This document shows positions 31,601-38,070 of a stretch of 38,070 nucleotides of DNA, in pieces. The DNA lies in NCBI GenBank assembly GCA_026400935.1, contig JAPLNX010000124.1:1-38070 (forward strand), read 5' to 3'. Position 1 is the stretch's first letter, and every line of letters starts with the position of its first letter. The translations under genes and the position numbers were made by a program. The notes below the pieces were generated by a model, which searched no databases, was not told where the DNA came from, and saw only the letters and a program-made list of their open reading frames with translations. Source of the DNA: Planctomycetia bacterium. GTDB lineage: Bacteria; Planctomycetota; Planctomycetia; Planctomycetales; Planctomycetaceae.

Positions 31601-33275
31601 ACAAGCCCCAATGGACACTCCCCGCAATCTCGAACGGGAGGCCCATCGGTTCGGCGCGTGCTGTTCTTTCGTCGCGAAGCGCGCTTTTCTGCGCGGCGGC
31701 AGTCAACGAAACTGGACCAGACTCCGTTTTCTTCCCCCAAGAGTTTTCTTCAACTTCAATTCGGCAGCGACACGAAAGGATGCGGGCGTCGTACCAGACC
31801 ACGATTTCATCGCCGATCCCGTCGCCTGCCTTTATCGTCGTGCGGATCTCCATCTTGACCCCGAACCCACCCTGACGAACCAGGCCATCATCGAGATAAA
31901 GGCGTTCCGCGAAGGCACGCCCGCCATCGAACACAATCGCGTGTCCCTTGTAATTGACTTTCCAGCACAAGCGTCGCTTGATGCGGGACGAATAGGCCAT
32001 GAGTCCAATTCCAGCGAGCGCGACCAGCGCGCATGTGCAAAGCAGGATCGAACGGTAGCCGGTCAACGTCTTGGCCAGGGATGCCAGTCCCATCGGAAAC
32101 GCAATCAGCAGGCTGACAAGACCTATGGCTGCCACGAGATGGTGCAGCCTTCGGTTTCGTGTGTCGGTGACATCGAGCAGCTTATGAACTTGAGTCGTCA
32201 GACGGCGGTTTTGATCGAGGTGTTGATCGCCAGGCGTCATGTGAGCTCGGTCGGCGACTGCCGAAAACGACGTCACGGCTGACTTCAGTTCGCTGGCGTG
32301 CTGGTAGCGCTGTTCTGGTCGCTGCTCCAGCGCTCGCAGCACGATCTCGTCCAGCCGCACATCGATTTGGACTCTCTTCGATGGCGGAGCGAACCGGCCC
32401 ATCGGCAACTCGCCGGTGAGCAGTTCGTAGAAGACGACCCCCAGAGAATAGATGTCGGCGCGGTGATCGACTTCGCGCGAACCCTGCATCTGTTCGGGTG
32501 CCATGTACCGCAGCGTCCCCATCACCTGATGCGTCGCGGTCAGCGAATGATCGCTCGCATCTTGGCCCAGCAGTTTCGCGAGTCCGAAGTCGGCGATTTT
32601 CACTCGGCCTCGTTTGTCGATGAGGATATTTTCTGGCTTGATGTCTCGATGCACGATCCCTTCGTCGTGAGCGAACTGCAACGCCTCACAAATCTGCGGC
32701 ACGATCGCCAACGCCTCGGCCGGAGTGAGCTTCCCCGCCTGAATCGCCTGCCGCAGATTCGCACCGTCCACGAACTCCATCACGATGTAGAAGAGCGAAT
32801 TGTCGTGGTTTGCTCCGCGAACCAACGCTTCTGATTGCGGTGTGCTCAGCGACAATGAAGCAACTGTCTCGCCGAAGTCATAAACGGCAACGATATGCGG
32901 ATGACTCAGCCGCGCCAGCGCTCGAGCTTCTCGTTGAAATCGTTCGGCAAACGCTGGATCGTGACTGATCTCAGAGGGCAGGATCTTGACCGCCACCAGC
33001 CGATCCAGTCCCGGCTGCCGAGCCTTATAGACTGCTCCCATCCCACCCTTGCCGAGCAGCTCCAGAATCTCCAACTGCGGAAACAGCGGAGCAAGTTCTT
33101 CCACCGTCGGCGGTACAAAACCTGTTGAGGGAGGAGTGAGCTTCGTTGGACCAGGTTCGATTGCTGCCGACTGACTGTCGGCTCCCACGTTAAGCAAACA
33201 GCGCGGGCACAGACCAATCGGCGAATTGTTCGGTATCTCAGCATCACATTGCGGGCAACGTCGCAGTTCGTTCAT
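28695..33275 (-). CDS. Large membrane Ser/Thr protein kinase with duplicated transmembrane module
   Basis: 1526 residues. Order: an N-terminal zinc ribbon (Cys7, Cys10, Cys23, Cys26); a complete Hanks-type kinase domain (~68-338) with glycine loop GKGGMG (75-80), Lys97, HRD (209-211), DFG (229-231) and MAPEQM; two membrane helices (~378-430); a soluble beta-rich domain (~435-665); then many membrane segments. Residues ~842-1000 and ~1012-1165 are two copies of one module (shared core: AIRHIKRSGGKIIGLPLAVAD versus AINQIKRSDGKLYGLRLAVAN). A C-terminal soluble domain ends the protein. An insert (~135-160) sits between kinase strands 4 and 5. All catalytic residues are present. An ECF-type sigma gene lies 91 bases upstream on the same strand, the planctomycete kinase/sigma arrangement. 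AGGA precedes the ATG. Confidence 0.9.
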   Translation of the reverse strand: MNELRRCPQCDAEIPNNSPIGLCPRCLLNVGADSQSAAIEPGPTKLTPPSTGFVPPTVEELAPLFPQLEILELLGKGGMGAVYKARQPGLDRLVAVKILPSEISHDPAFAERFQREARALARLSHPHIVAVYDFGETVASLSLSTPQSEALVRGANHDNSLFYIVMEFVDGANLRQAIQAGKLTPAEALAIVPQICEALQFAHDEGIVHRDIKPENILIDKRGRVKIADFGLAKLLGQDASDHSLTATHQVMGTLRYMAPEQMQGSREVDHRADIYSLGVVFYELLTGELPMGRFAPPSKRVQIDVRLDEIVLRALEQRPEQRYQHASELKSAVTSFSAVADRAHMTPGDQHLDQNRRLTTQVHKLLDVTDTRNRRLHHLVAAIGLVSLLIAFPMGLASLAKTLTGYRSILLCTCALVALAGIGLMAYSSRIKRRLCWKVNYKGHAIVFDGGRAFAERLYLDDGLVRQGGFGVKMEIRTTIKAGDGIGDEIVVWYDARILSCRCRIEVEENSWGKKTESGPVSLTAAAQKSALRDERTARAEPMGLPFEIAGSVHWGLFGEVHGKLRLGRNAVVVEFEVRSVFSAFRSGLKEVSIPFDDIESVNWDGWDLTLHTKTMKAVAEIPHSSQGQVAFDLSMTDLDVPGGISKSVEHFLACLPSRMVGKSASEARPLSSKGAATDAQLVQAPADCLLLAAGIAFVTACGVAIWLGVTASSGNHFTTSMIRGNLIGMSVALAIYSVFVAVAGLMLRRLRARLFVLLVAVIVGLFFPAVCALNVVMELRNIPVWPVVIPLWFGMPAALGVVVTLFRDDVRRAFDAAAEQRRLRDFSKPPQQTPSSADEPRFSRFAIAGAVWAIFGLLAVIPTLYFIGLNRVWNSAALPTDVIHSEPPLVFSIFMGALLAIGSGAPIGTTIYGAIAIRHIKRSGGKIIGLPLAVADVLFFPLLVLSGLIAALVAQVVFAIAPHPNAAAVTSAGAFGVLVALVVCFFVSRAVWQVIAGNRSSPDAAGGNAEPRLSRLAVIGLILVAIGTPIALFDLCAVVDVVVIPTALEQPIATKGPIHTFGHEIRDSIVFSLATLFVTAILSGFAINQIKRSDGKLYGLRLAVANMLVFPMFMLAALVAVPLGMLLVAMHAGLAGPLASAVIGILACFFAGRTVWRAILRHDKLAEERTESDSLLRVEQTSDTAPSEAVVAQESLPYLLGWLVRWLLQERWFVAILQTASILVYVVCLIAFFSFHSLNTQTPDGSLTKFEVGQPTAWLTLEASKSGQHVGFEFITMTHFVALIGLASLAVYRWLEQRRLGKPHSMNWHYFIWGMFVAGAVGFGMFTLSSRHNYSPNSTTSVSQTALPPLDTITNGIGVEFTVPAGQVVTFEIVTRRDNETVPVLSHCAYQMAPEDKPVTGQFRWTRIFEEASDSHRSRRWRIETLAAGGGGGHSDASLLPVELNEAVGKRLLSLGLLEPNEESIHWGTADVHNLPANGLIGLRVTVKAHGLQHGNGSGTGHIDWKRSQTMQSTSRRKLLETTP

Positions 33276-33366
33276 GGCGGGTGTCCTGTTCTGGATTGAT
33301 TCTGCCCGTCTCTAAAGCAACTGCGAACCGTTGTGACACGAAATTTTTCTCATTTCAGATTCCAGA

Positions 33367-34116
33367 TCAACCACCAAACGCCTCAAACAGACGTCCGATC
33401 TCGTCTTCAATCTCGTTGTCGCTTTCGACCGTGGCCGCGACCTCTTCTCGCAGCAATTCTCGATACCGCTTTCGCAGCCGGTGTGCTGCTTGTCGTGCGG
33501 CGTCTTCGGATATCTGCATTTCTGTCGCAATCGCCAAATAATCGAAAGAGGACCGATCGCCGGTCAGCGTCTCTTTGAGCAACTCAAACTGCCGCAATTT
33601 TTCGGATGCAGCAAACTCGTCATGTAATCGCCGCACGACGATTTCTAACAACGACAGTGCCCACTGCCGCTCAAACTCACGTTCTGGTGTGTGGAAATGA
33701 ACGGGTTCCAGCGACAACCGCGATTCACCAGAATCCCAATCGAGCGACAAGCACCGACGATCGCCACCTCGTTTTTGAGTGGCCAGTCGATCCCATTCAT
33801 TCGCCAGAAAGTTCTTGAGTGAAGCCAACAGAAAACTCCGAAAGCGACCTCGTTCTGGCGACGCACTGGCGAGCACATTCTTTTCCAGCAGTCGAGCAAA
33901 AAAATCCTGCGTCAGATCTTGAGCCCGATGCACGTCAGCCACGCGACGTCGAACATAGGCATACAACGGAAACCAATACCGTTGGCACAAAGAGGCCAGT
34001 GCAAATTCCGCTTGCTGATTGCCCCGCTGCCCCGCTCGCAACACCAAACTCCATTGAGTCGATGCGAAGTCGCTCGCTTGTCGCGGAGGCCAATCGTTGT
34101 CCGGTGAAGCAGTCAT
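33367..34116 (-). CDS. ECF-type RNA polymerase sigma factor (kinase-associated planctomycete type)
   Basis: 249 residues from the ATG at 34116. The frame opens at a GTG at 34170, but that start overlaps the sigma-54 gene and adds non-conserved residues; neither start has a strong site. Region 2 is seen as LCQRYWFPLYAYVRRRV...AQDLTQDFFARLLEK and PERGRFRSFLLASLKNFLANEWDR. Region 4 is seen as YLAIATEMQISEDAARQAAHRLRKRYRELLREEV (helix-turn-helix). The middle is longer than in classical ECF factors, as in the group linked to Ser/Thr kinases in planctomycetes. It probably directs transcription of target genes under control of the adjacent kinase; the physical link is inferred from gene order. The downstream kinase gene starts 91 bases after its stop. 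Confidence 0.88.
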   Translation of the reverse strand: MTASPDNDWPPRQASDFASTQWSLVLRAGQRGNQQAEFALASLCQRYWFPLYAYVRRRVADVHRAQDLTQDFFARLLEKNVLASASPERGRFRSFLLASLKNFLANEWDRLATQKRGGDRRCLSLDWDSGESRLSLEPVHFHTPEREFERQWALSLLEIVVRRLHDEFAASEKLRQFELLKETLTGDRSSFDYLAIATEMQISEDAARQAAHRLRKRYRELLREEVAATVESDNEIEDEIGRLFEAFGG

Positions 34117-34148
34117 CCCGCTGACTCTATCGACCGATTGCCGTGAGA

Positions 34149-35750
34149 TCACTCTCGATACTGTGCCCACTCCAGTTTGAGCTTTCGCATTTTGGCTCGC
34201 AGGGTGTGTGGATTGATATGCAACAGCTTGGCTGCACCTTTTGGGCCTTCAATCCGCCCTTGAGTCGCTTGTAATGCAAGTGAAATGTGCTGCCGAATTG
34301 CCTCGTCAAGCGATGTGATTTCTGAGGTTGCTGTGGTTGCGCCAGGCGTCGTCGTTGCTGCGAGCGAGATCGACCGAGATTTTGGCGGGATCACTCCTAA
34401 GGCTGTTGAGACGTCCAACAATTTGCCTTCTCCAAGGATCGCCGCTCGGTCGATGACGGTGCCAAGCTCGCGAATGTTGCCCGGCCAGTCGTAATCGGTC
34501 AGCAAGATAATGTCGGCGTCCGTTGGCATGCTGGGGTGCAGACCAAATCGGGTTGCAGCTCGTTCGGCGAAGTGACGTGCAAGCTCTGCGATGTCTGTTT
34601 TTCGCTCTCTCAACGGCGGCAACACAATCGGAAAGACAGCGAGGCGATACCACAGGTCCTCGCGAAACTCTTTGGCCTGAACCATCAAAGTCAGATCACG
34701 GTGAGTTGCAGCAACGATGCGAACATCAACATGCAAAGGATTTTGGCCACCGACTCGTTCGAGCGATCCATCTTGCAGAACTCGCAGCAAACGAACCTGA
34801 GCTTGCAGGGGCAGTTCGCCGATCTCGTCAAGAAACAGCGTGCCACCATCGGCTCGCTCGAACCAACCCTGCCGCTGTTCCGATGCGCCGGTGAAGCTTC
34901 CCTTTTCGTGACCGAAAAGTTGTGAGTCGATCAATTCGGTTGGAATCGCACCACAGTTGACTCGGATGAACGGCCCAGTCGCTCGCGATGAGCGATTGTG
35001 AATTGCACGCGAGATGACCTCTTTGCCAGTCCCAGTCTCACCGAGAATCAAGACCGGGACATCGGAATGTGCGACAAGCGCCGCTCGTTCCATCACGGGC
35101 TTGAGTCCAGACTCGGCTCCGACAATTTCGTCTTTGATGGCGGTGCGCCCGAGCTTCGTGAGCAGCGAGGCCTTGTCCGCTTCAGCCGCTTCACGCAGTG
35201 CGGCGAGTTCGTGCAGACGATGATCGTTGTCGAGCGCAGCGGAGAACGGCTCAAGCAACAGCTCGGTCACGCGACGATGTGTCGCATCAAACTTCATCCC
35301 GGGAGCCGCAACTAACATCAAAACGCCGGTGACATTCGCTCCCGATGTCAGCGGACCGAGCAACATCTCCTCAGATAATTCATCCGCAACGATCGGCTTG
35401 AACTGGCGCGGGCGAGTCCCTCGCGGTCGCGCCGTCACCTGGAACTGCTTGCCCCACGCCTGGATTTGTTTCCAAGACGTCGGAGATAGTGGCGACGATT
35501 CAGGCAACGGTAGTGGATCACCTTTGAGTCCCACTTGGGCCACCGTCGCAACGCCTGCCGGATGCGGTTTCAAACGCCGAACAATCACTGCACCGACCGG
35601 CAATTGCCGAGCAAGCATGACCGCGATGTTTCCCGTGGCCTCTTGAATCTCGATGTGGCGACACGCTTCTCGCCAAATGTCTAACAACAAGGAACGAAAT
35701 TGATCCAAGGTGAAGCCCGTGAAATTTGATGGACGCCCAGCATTAGTCAC
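34149..35750 (-). CDS. Sigma-54-dependent transcriptional activator (N-terminal sensor, AAA+, Fis-type HTH)
   Basis: 533 residues from a GTG at 35750; the start is uncertain because no ribosome binding site is visible. An N-terminal GAF-like sensor region (~20-180) is followed by the AAA+ domain with Walker A GETGTGKE (237-244), the sigma-54 contact loop GSFTGA (284-289; Ser in place of the usual Ala), Walker B GTLFLDE (303-309) and the arginine-rich [13 protein letters not shown]-terminal Fis-type helix-turn-helix ([29 protein letters not shown]) follows. The layout is FhlA/NorR-like, with no receiver domain, so it likely responds to a small ligand or partner. Its stop lies 32 bases before the start of the sigma-factor gene on the same strand. 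Target promoters are not identifiable here. Confidence 0.9.
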   Translation of the reverse strand: MTNAGRPSNFTGFTLDQFRSLLLDIWREACRHIEIQEATGNIAVMLARQLPVGAVIVRRLKPHPAGVATVAQVGLKGDPLPLPESSPLSPTSWKQIQAWGKQFQVTARPRGTRPRQFKPIVADELSEEMLLGPLTSGANVTGVLMLVAAPGMKFDATHRRVTELLLEPFSAALDNDHRLHELAALREAAEADKASLLTKLGRTAIKDEIVGAESGLKPVMERAALVAHSDVPVLILGETGTGKEVISRAIHNRSSRATGPFIRVNCGAIPTELIDSQLFGHEKGSFTGASEQRQGWFERADGGTLFLDEIGELPLQAQVRLLRVLQDGSLERVGGQNPLHVDVRIVAATHRDLTLMVQAKEFREDLWYRLAVFPIVLPPLRERKTDIAELARHFAERAATRFGLHPSMPTDADIILLTDYDWPGNIRELGTVIDRAAILGEGKLLDVSTALGVIPPKSRSISLAATTTPGATTATSEITSLDEAIRQHISLALQATQGRIEGPKGAAKLLHINPHTLRAKMRKLKLEWAQYRE

Positions 35751-35764
35751 TGAAATGAGATTAT

Positions 35765-35776
35765 CCCGTCATATTT
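35765..35776. repeat. Left copy of a 12-bp inverted repeat flanking the phosphatase gene
   Basis: CCCGTCATATTT here is the exact reverse complement of AAATATGACGGG at 36571-36582. Adding two mismatches and TGG extends the likeness to about 17 bases. It lies between the sigma-54 gene start and the phosphatase gene. Confidence 0.55.
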
Positions 35777-35815
35777 CCTGGATTGATAGTGCCGAACCGG
35801 AATACGTTCACCGGC

Positions 35816-36556
35816 ATGGCGGTTGCCATCATTCATTCGATCAAACCAACCTCAACCGTCGAGGAGCCACAAAGATTGTCCGGCAGATTAATCGCGATCG
35901 GCGATATCCACGGTTGCTCGGTCGCCTTGTCCGAATTGCTGAAAATCATCGAGCCGCACAAAGACGATGTCGTTGTGATGCTCGGCGATTACGTTAGTCG
36001 CGGCCCCGACAGTTGCGGTGCTCTGAATCAGCTGATTGCCTTGCAGAAACAATGCCAGCTTATCCCGTTGCTGGGAAACCATGATGCGATGATGCTGGAT
36101 GCACGGCGTAGCCAAGATGGATTTCGAACGTGGCTGCAATTCAAAGGCGCCAGCACATTGGCGTCCTATGGATCAAGCGGCCAAATTGAGGCGATTCCAG
36201 AATCTCACTTTGAATTCCTGGCCAACTGCCGTGACGACTTTGAAACCGACACGCACTTCTTTATTCATGCCAACTATTACCCAGAAAAGCCACTTCACGC
36301 ACAAGACGAACAGACTCGCCGCTGGCTTTCGTTGAGAGACTCGATTCCGGACGTTCTGCATTGTTCCGACAAAGTTGCTGTTGTTGGTCATACGCCACAG
36401 CCAGAACTGCTCGATATCGGTCACTTGATTTGCGTCGACACTGGCTGCTGTCGGGGTGGCTGGCTGACTGCCGTCGATCTCAACAGTGGACGCGTCTGGC
36501 AAGCCAATCAAGATGGGGCTATTCGCCGCTACGAACACAGCCTGCTCCGCCGTTAA
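35816..36556 (+). CDS. PPP-family metallophosphatase (Ser/Thr phosphatase-like)
   Basis: 246 residues from the ATG at 35816; TTG/GTG codons at 35783 and 35789 are alternative in-frame starts, and no strong ribosome binding site decides between them. The metallophosphoesterase motifs are GDIHG (29-33), GDYVSRG (57-63), GNHD (87-90), FIHANY and VVGHTP, i.e. the PPP two-metal site. The second motif has Ser where PPP enzymes normally have Asp (GDxVDRG); the metal-binding first Asp and the phosphate-binding Arg remain. It is divergently oriented to the sigma-54 activator, sigma factor and kinase genes, so a role in reversing the kinase is possible but unproven. The gene is bracketed by inverted repeats and its stop codon lies inside the right-hand repeat. 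Confidence 0.85.
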   Translation: MAVAIIHSIKPTSTVEEPQRLSGRLIAIGDIHGCSVALSELLKIIEPHKDDVVVMLGDYVSRGPDSCGALNQLIALQKQCQLIPLLGNHDAMMLDARRSQDGFRTWLQFKGASTLASYGSSGQIEAIPESHFEFLANCRDDFETDTHFFIHANYYPEKPLHAQDEQTRRWLSLRDSIPDVLHCSDKVAVVGHTPQPELLDIGHLICVDTGCCRGGWLTAVDLNSGRVWQANQDGAIRRYEHSLLRR

Positions 36557-36582
36557 ATATCACGGCCATTAAATATGACGGG
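36553..36582. repeat. Right repeat: two direct copies, inverted to the left copy
   Basis: TTAAATATCACGG (36553-36565) and TTAAATATGACGG (36569-36581) form a 16-bp-period direct repeat. The second copy is inverted relative to the repeat at 35765. The phosphatase stop codon TAA is part of the first copy. This resembles either the border of a small mobile cassette or a pair of operator sites. Confidence 0.5.
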
Positions 36583-36775
36583 TCTAATCCGTGGCATTTG
36601 ATGGGAGAGGGGGTTCTCAAAAGGCGACATTTGCCGATTGTCGGGGTTATGCAGAATTTTTTCGGTGCCCCAAGCGGCGGCATATGGCTTGCCAGACCTC
36701 AACTCCGAATTGACTCCAAGCCACGCGATTTTTAATCGCCGCACAACGCCAAAAGTTTTCCGGGGAACCCACAAC
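36583..36775. other. Spacer before the sulfate-binding protein gene
   Basis: About 190 bases with no recognisable gene. It contains purine-rich GGGAGAGGGGG and a run of six T, but no hairpin strong enough to call. The sbp promoter should lie here; I could not identify it. Confidence 0.35.
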
Positions 36776-37883
36776 TTGAAGAATGTATTCCGCATTGCCC
36801 TTTTGTGTTTGGGGGCCGCAATTCTTGGCTGCACGTCCTCAAATGAACCCACATCGCCTGATGCCGCCACGTCACAGGCTAGCGGTGCAAGTCAAAATTT
36901 GGAAAAGACTTCCGTAACACTTCTAAATGTCTCCTACGACCCGACTCGCGAGTTTTACCAGGAGTTCAACACTGCTTTTTCCGCGAAGTATCTCAAGGAA
37001 AACGGAGCGATCGTCACGATCAACCAATCGCACGGTGGCTCTGGCAAGCAGGCCAGAGGAAGCGGACGTCGTAACTCTAGCGCTGGCATACGACATCGAC
37101 ATACTCGCGGAACGGGCGTCGCTGCTGCCAACTGACTGGCAGGCTCGATTGCCGCACAATAGTTCGCCCTACACTTCTACAATTGTTTTTCTCGTTCGCA
37201 AGGGAAACCCCAAGGGAATCAAAGACTGGTCAGACCTGATCAAGGAAGGGGTTCAGGTCATCACGCCAAACCCCAAGACTGGTGGAGGTGCTCGCTGGAA
37301 CTACTTGGCAGCCTGGGCTTTCGTGTTAGACCGAGAGTTGGGTGACCTGAAGAAACTCGGCGACGACTCGCAGAGAGAAGCTGTTGCCGCTGCGCAGAAA
37401 AAGGCCCGAGAATTCGTGGCTGAGATCTATCGCCGAGTACCTGTTCTGGATTCGGGCGTGCGAGGATCAACCAACACCTTCATTCAGCGAGAAATTGGGG
37501 ATGTACTGCTAACCTGGGAAAACGAGGCGTGGCTGGCAACTCGAGAACTGGGGCCCGACAAGGTTGAAATTGTTTCGCCAAGCGTCAGTTTGCTTGCGGA
37601 GCCGCCAGTCGCGGTAATTGACCGCGTTGCCGAGAAACGAGGAACCAAAGATGTTGCTGAGGCGTATTTAAATTTCTTGTATTCTCCTGAAGGGCAAAAT
37701 CTTGCGGCGAAATACTTCTTTCGCCCAGTAGACCGCGCTGGAGTTGATCCGCAGCACCTTGATCGCTTTAGAGCCCTGCGACTTCTGACGATCGCAGAGG
37801 CATTCGGTGGTTGGAGAAAGGCCCAGATCGAACATTTCGATGACGGGGCAATCTTTGACCAAATCTATCAGCCTGGCAAATAG
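36776..37883 (+). pseudogene. sbp: Sulfate ABC transporter substrate-binding lipoprotein, broken by a frameshift
   Basis: The 5' part, from a TTG at 36776, encodes a lipoprotein signal ([19 protein letters not shown], lipobox ILGC) and the N-terminal domain of sulfate-binding protein ([26 protein letters not shown]), then runs out of frame after base ~37055. The remainder is intact in another frame from ~37059 to the stop at 37883: [71 protein letters not shown] and [15 protein letters not shown]. Compared with Sbp, seven residues are expected between GKQA and EAD (21 nt), but only 4 nt are present, so 17 nt are missing at 37055-37058. Everything else is well preserved, so this is either a very recent mutation or an assembly error. 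No cysT/W/A genes follow within the 187 bases left. Confidence 0.88.
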
Positions 37884-38070
37884 CAAGACCGGCAGAATTT
37901 ACCGCTCGTAACCACTTGCGGCGAAAGCCTTGTAAGTATTCGCCGAAGGCGTGGGCAGGGCGCACCGAGAGCACAGCCCATCGGGTCACAAGGTGAGTCA
38001 AGGAATCGGGCGTCAATGGGGTGAAGTTCGGCAAGCGAGATTTCTTCAGGAAGTGTTCGACGGAGAGAGT
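37884..38070. other. Right-edge stretch, possible incoming minus-strand frame
   Basis: No plus-strand gene is recognisable after sbp. On the minus strand a frame is open from the window edge (segments LSVEHFLKKSRLPNF, PLTPDSLTHLVTRW, FGEYLQGFRRKW) and continues antiparallel into the end of sbp to about 37768. It could be the end of a gene starting outside the window or a chance frame. I do not recognise the family. Confidence 0.25.

Noticed and set aside
31221-32282. 353-codon plus-strand frame opposite the kinase gene
   Set aside because: It lies wholly within the kinase coding region on the other strand and shows no domain of its own.
1-38070. CRISPR arrays, rRNA genes, riboswitches, phage or plasmid modules
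   Set aside because: I looked for regularly spaced repeats, rRNA-like sequence, known aptamer cores and structural phage or replication genes and saw none.

Overview
The window reads as chromosomal DNA of a planctomycete (Planctomycetota, probably order Planctomycetales). Four things point there. One is a secreted Big_2/cytochrome/DUF1549-DUF1553 protein plus a DUF1501 remnant. Another is a zinc-ribbon Ser/Thr kinase sitting next to its own ECF sigma factor. A third is a giant exported PQQ-propeller protein and a DUF1570-type peptidase. The last is intergenic spacers full of small palindromes and degenerate 'TCATTGG'-like repeats. The genus cannot be fixed from the sequence alone.

Layout. 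1-4750: the 3' end of an unidentified gene, an AhpD/carboxymuconolactone-decarboxylase-like gene followed directly by the broken 5' end of a DUF1501 gene, a repeat-rich decayed spacer, then a large minus-strand DUF1549/DUF1553 gene. 4751-10977: a plus-strand run that looks like glycan/acyl biosynthesis, consisting of an acyl carrier protein, a KASIII-like ketosynthase, a DegT/DnrJ/EryC1/StrS aminotransferase, a membrane-anchored SDR (nucleotide-sugar epimerase-like) and a family-4-type glycosyltransferase. An intrinsic terminator lies just before the last gene. 11158-19038: a minus-strand block with a small Tat-signal protein, a tandem UspA protein, a 1605-residue PQQ/TPR protein and an MFS transporter.

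19378-27977: mostly plus strand with housekeeping functions: a xylose-isomerase-like TIM barrel protein, an RRM RNA-binding protein (minus), tRNA-Gly(GCC) with promoter and terminator, trigger factor, two coupled minus-strand genes (small membrane protein and lipoprotein peptidase), a ThuA-like protein, purE-purK (overlapping by 4 nt) and a thioredoxin-fold protein. 28064-36556: a signalling block with a YdjM-like membrane hydrolase, a 1526-residue Ser/Thr kinase with duplicated membrane units, an ECF-type sigma factor and a sigma-54 activator, all minus, then a plus-strand PPP-type phosphatase flanked by short inverted repeats. 36776-37883: a sulfate-binding lipoprotein gene disrupted by an apparent 17-nt deletion.

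Points most worth checking: the predicted hairpin that covers the trigger-factor ribosome binding site; the fusion of a FlaA1/WbpM-like four-helix membrane region to a canonical YxxxK extended SDR inside an ACP/KASIII/aminotransferase cluster; the kinase / sigma factor / sigma-54 activator / phosphatase neighbourhood with a duplicated membrane module; and two broken genes (DUF1501 remnant, sbp). I did not find CRISPR arrays, phage modules, rRNA or an intact transposase.
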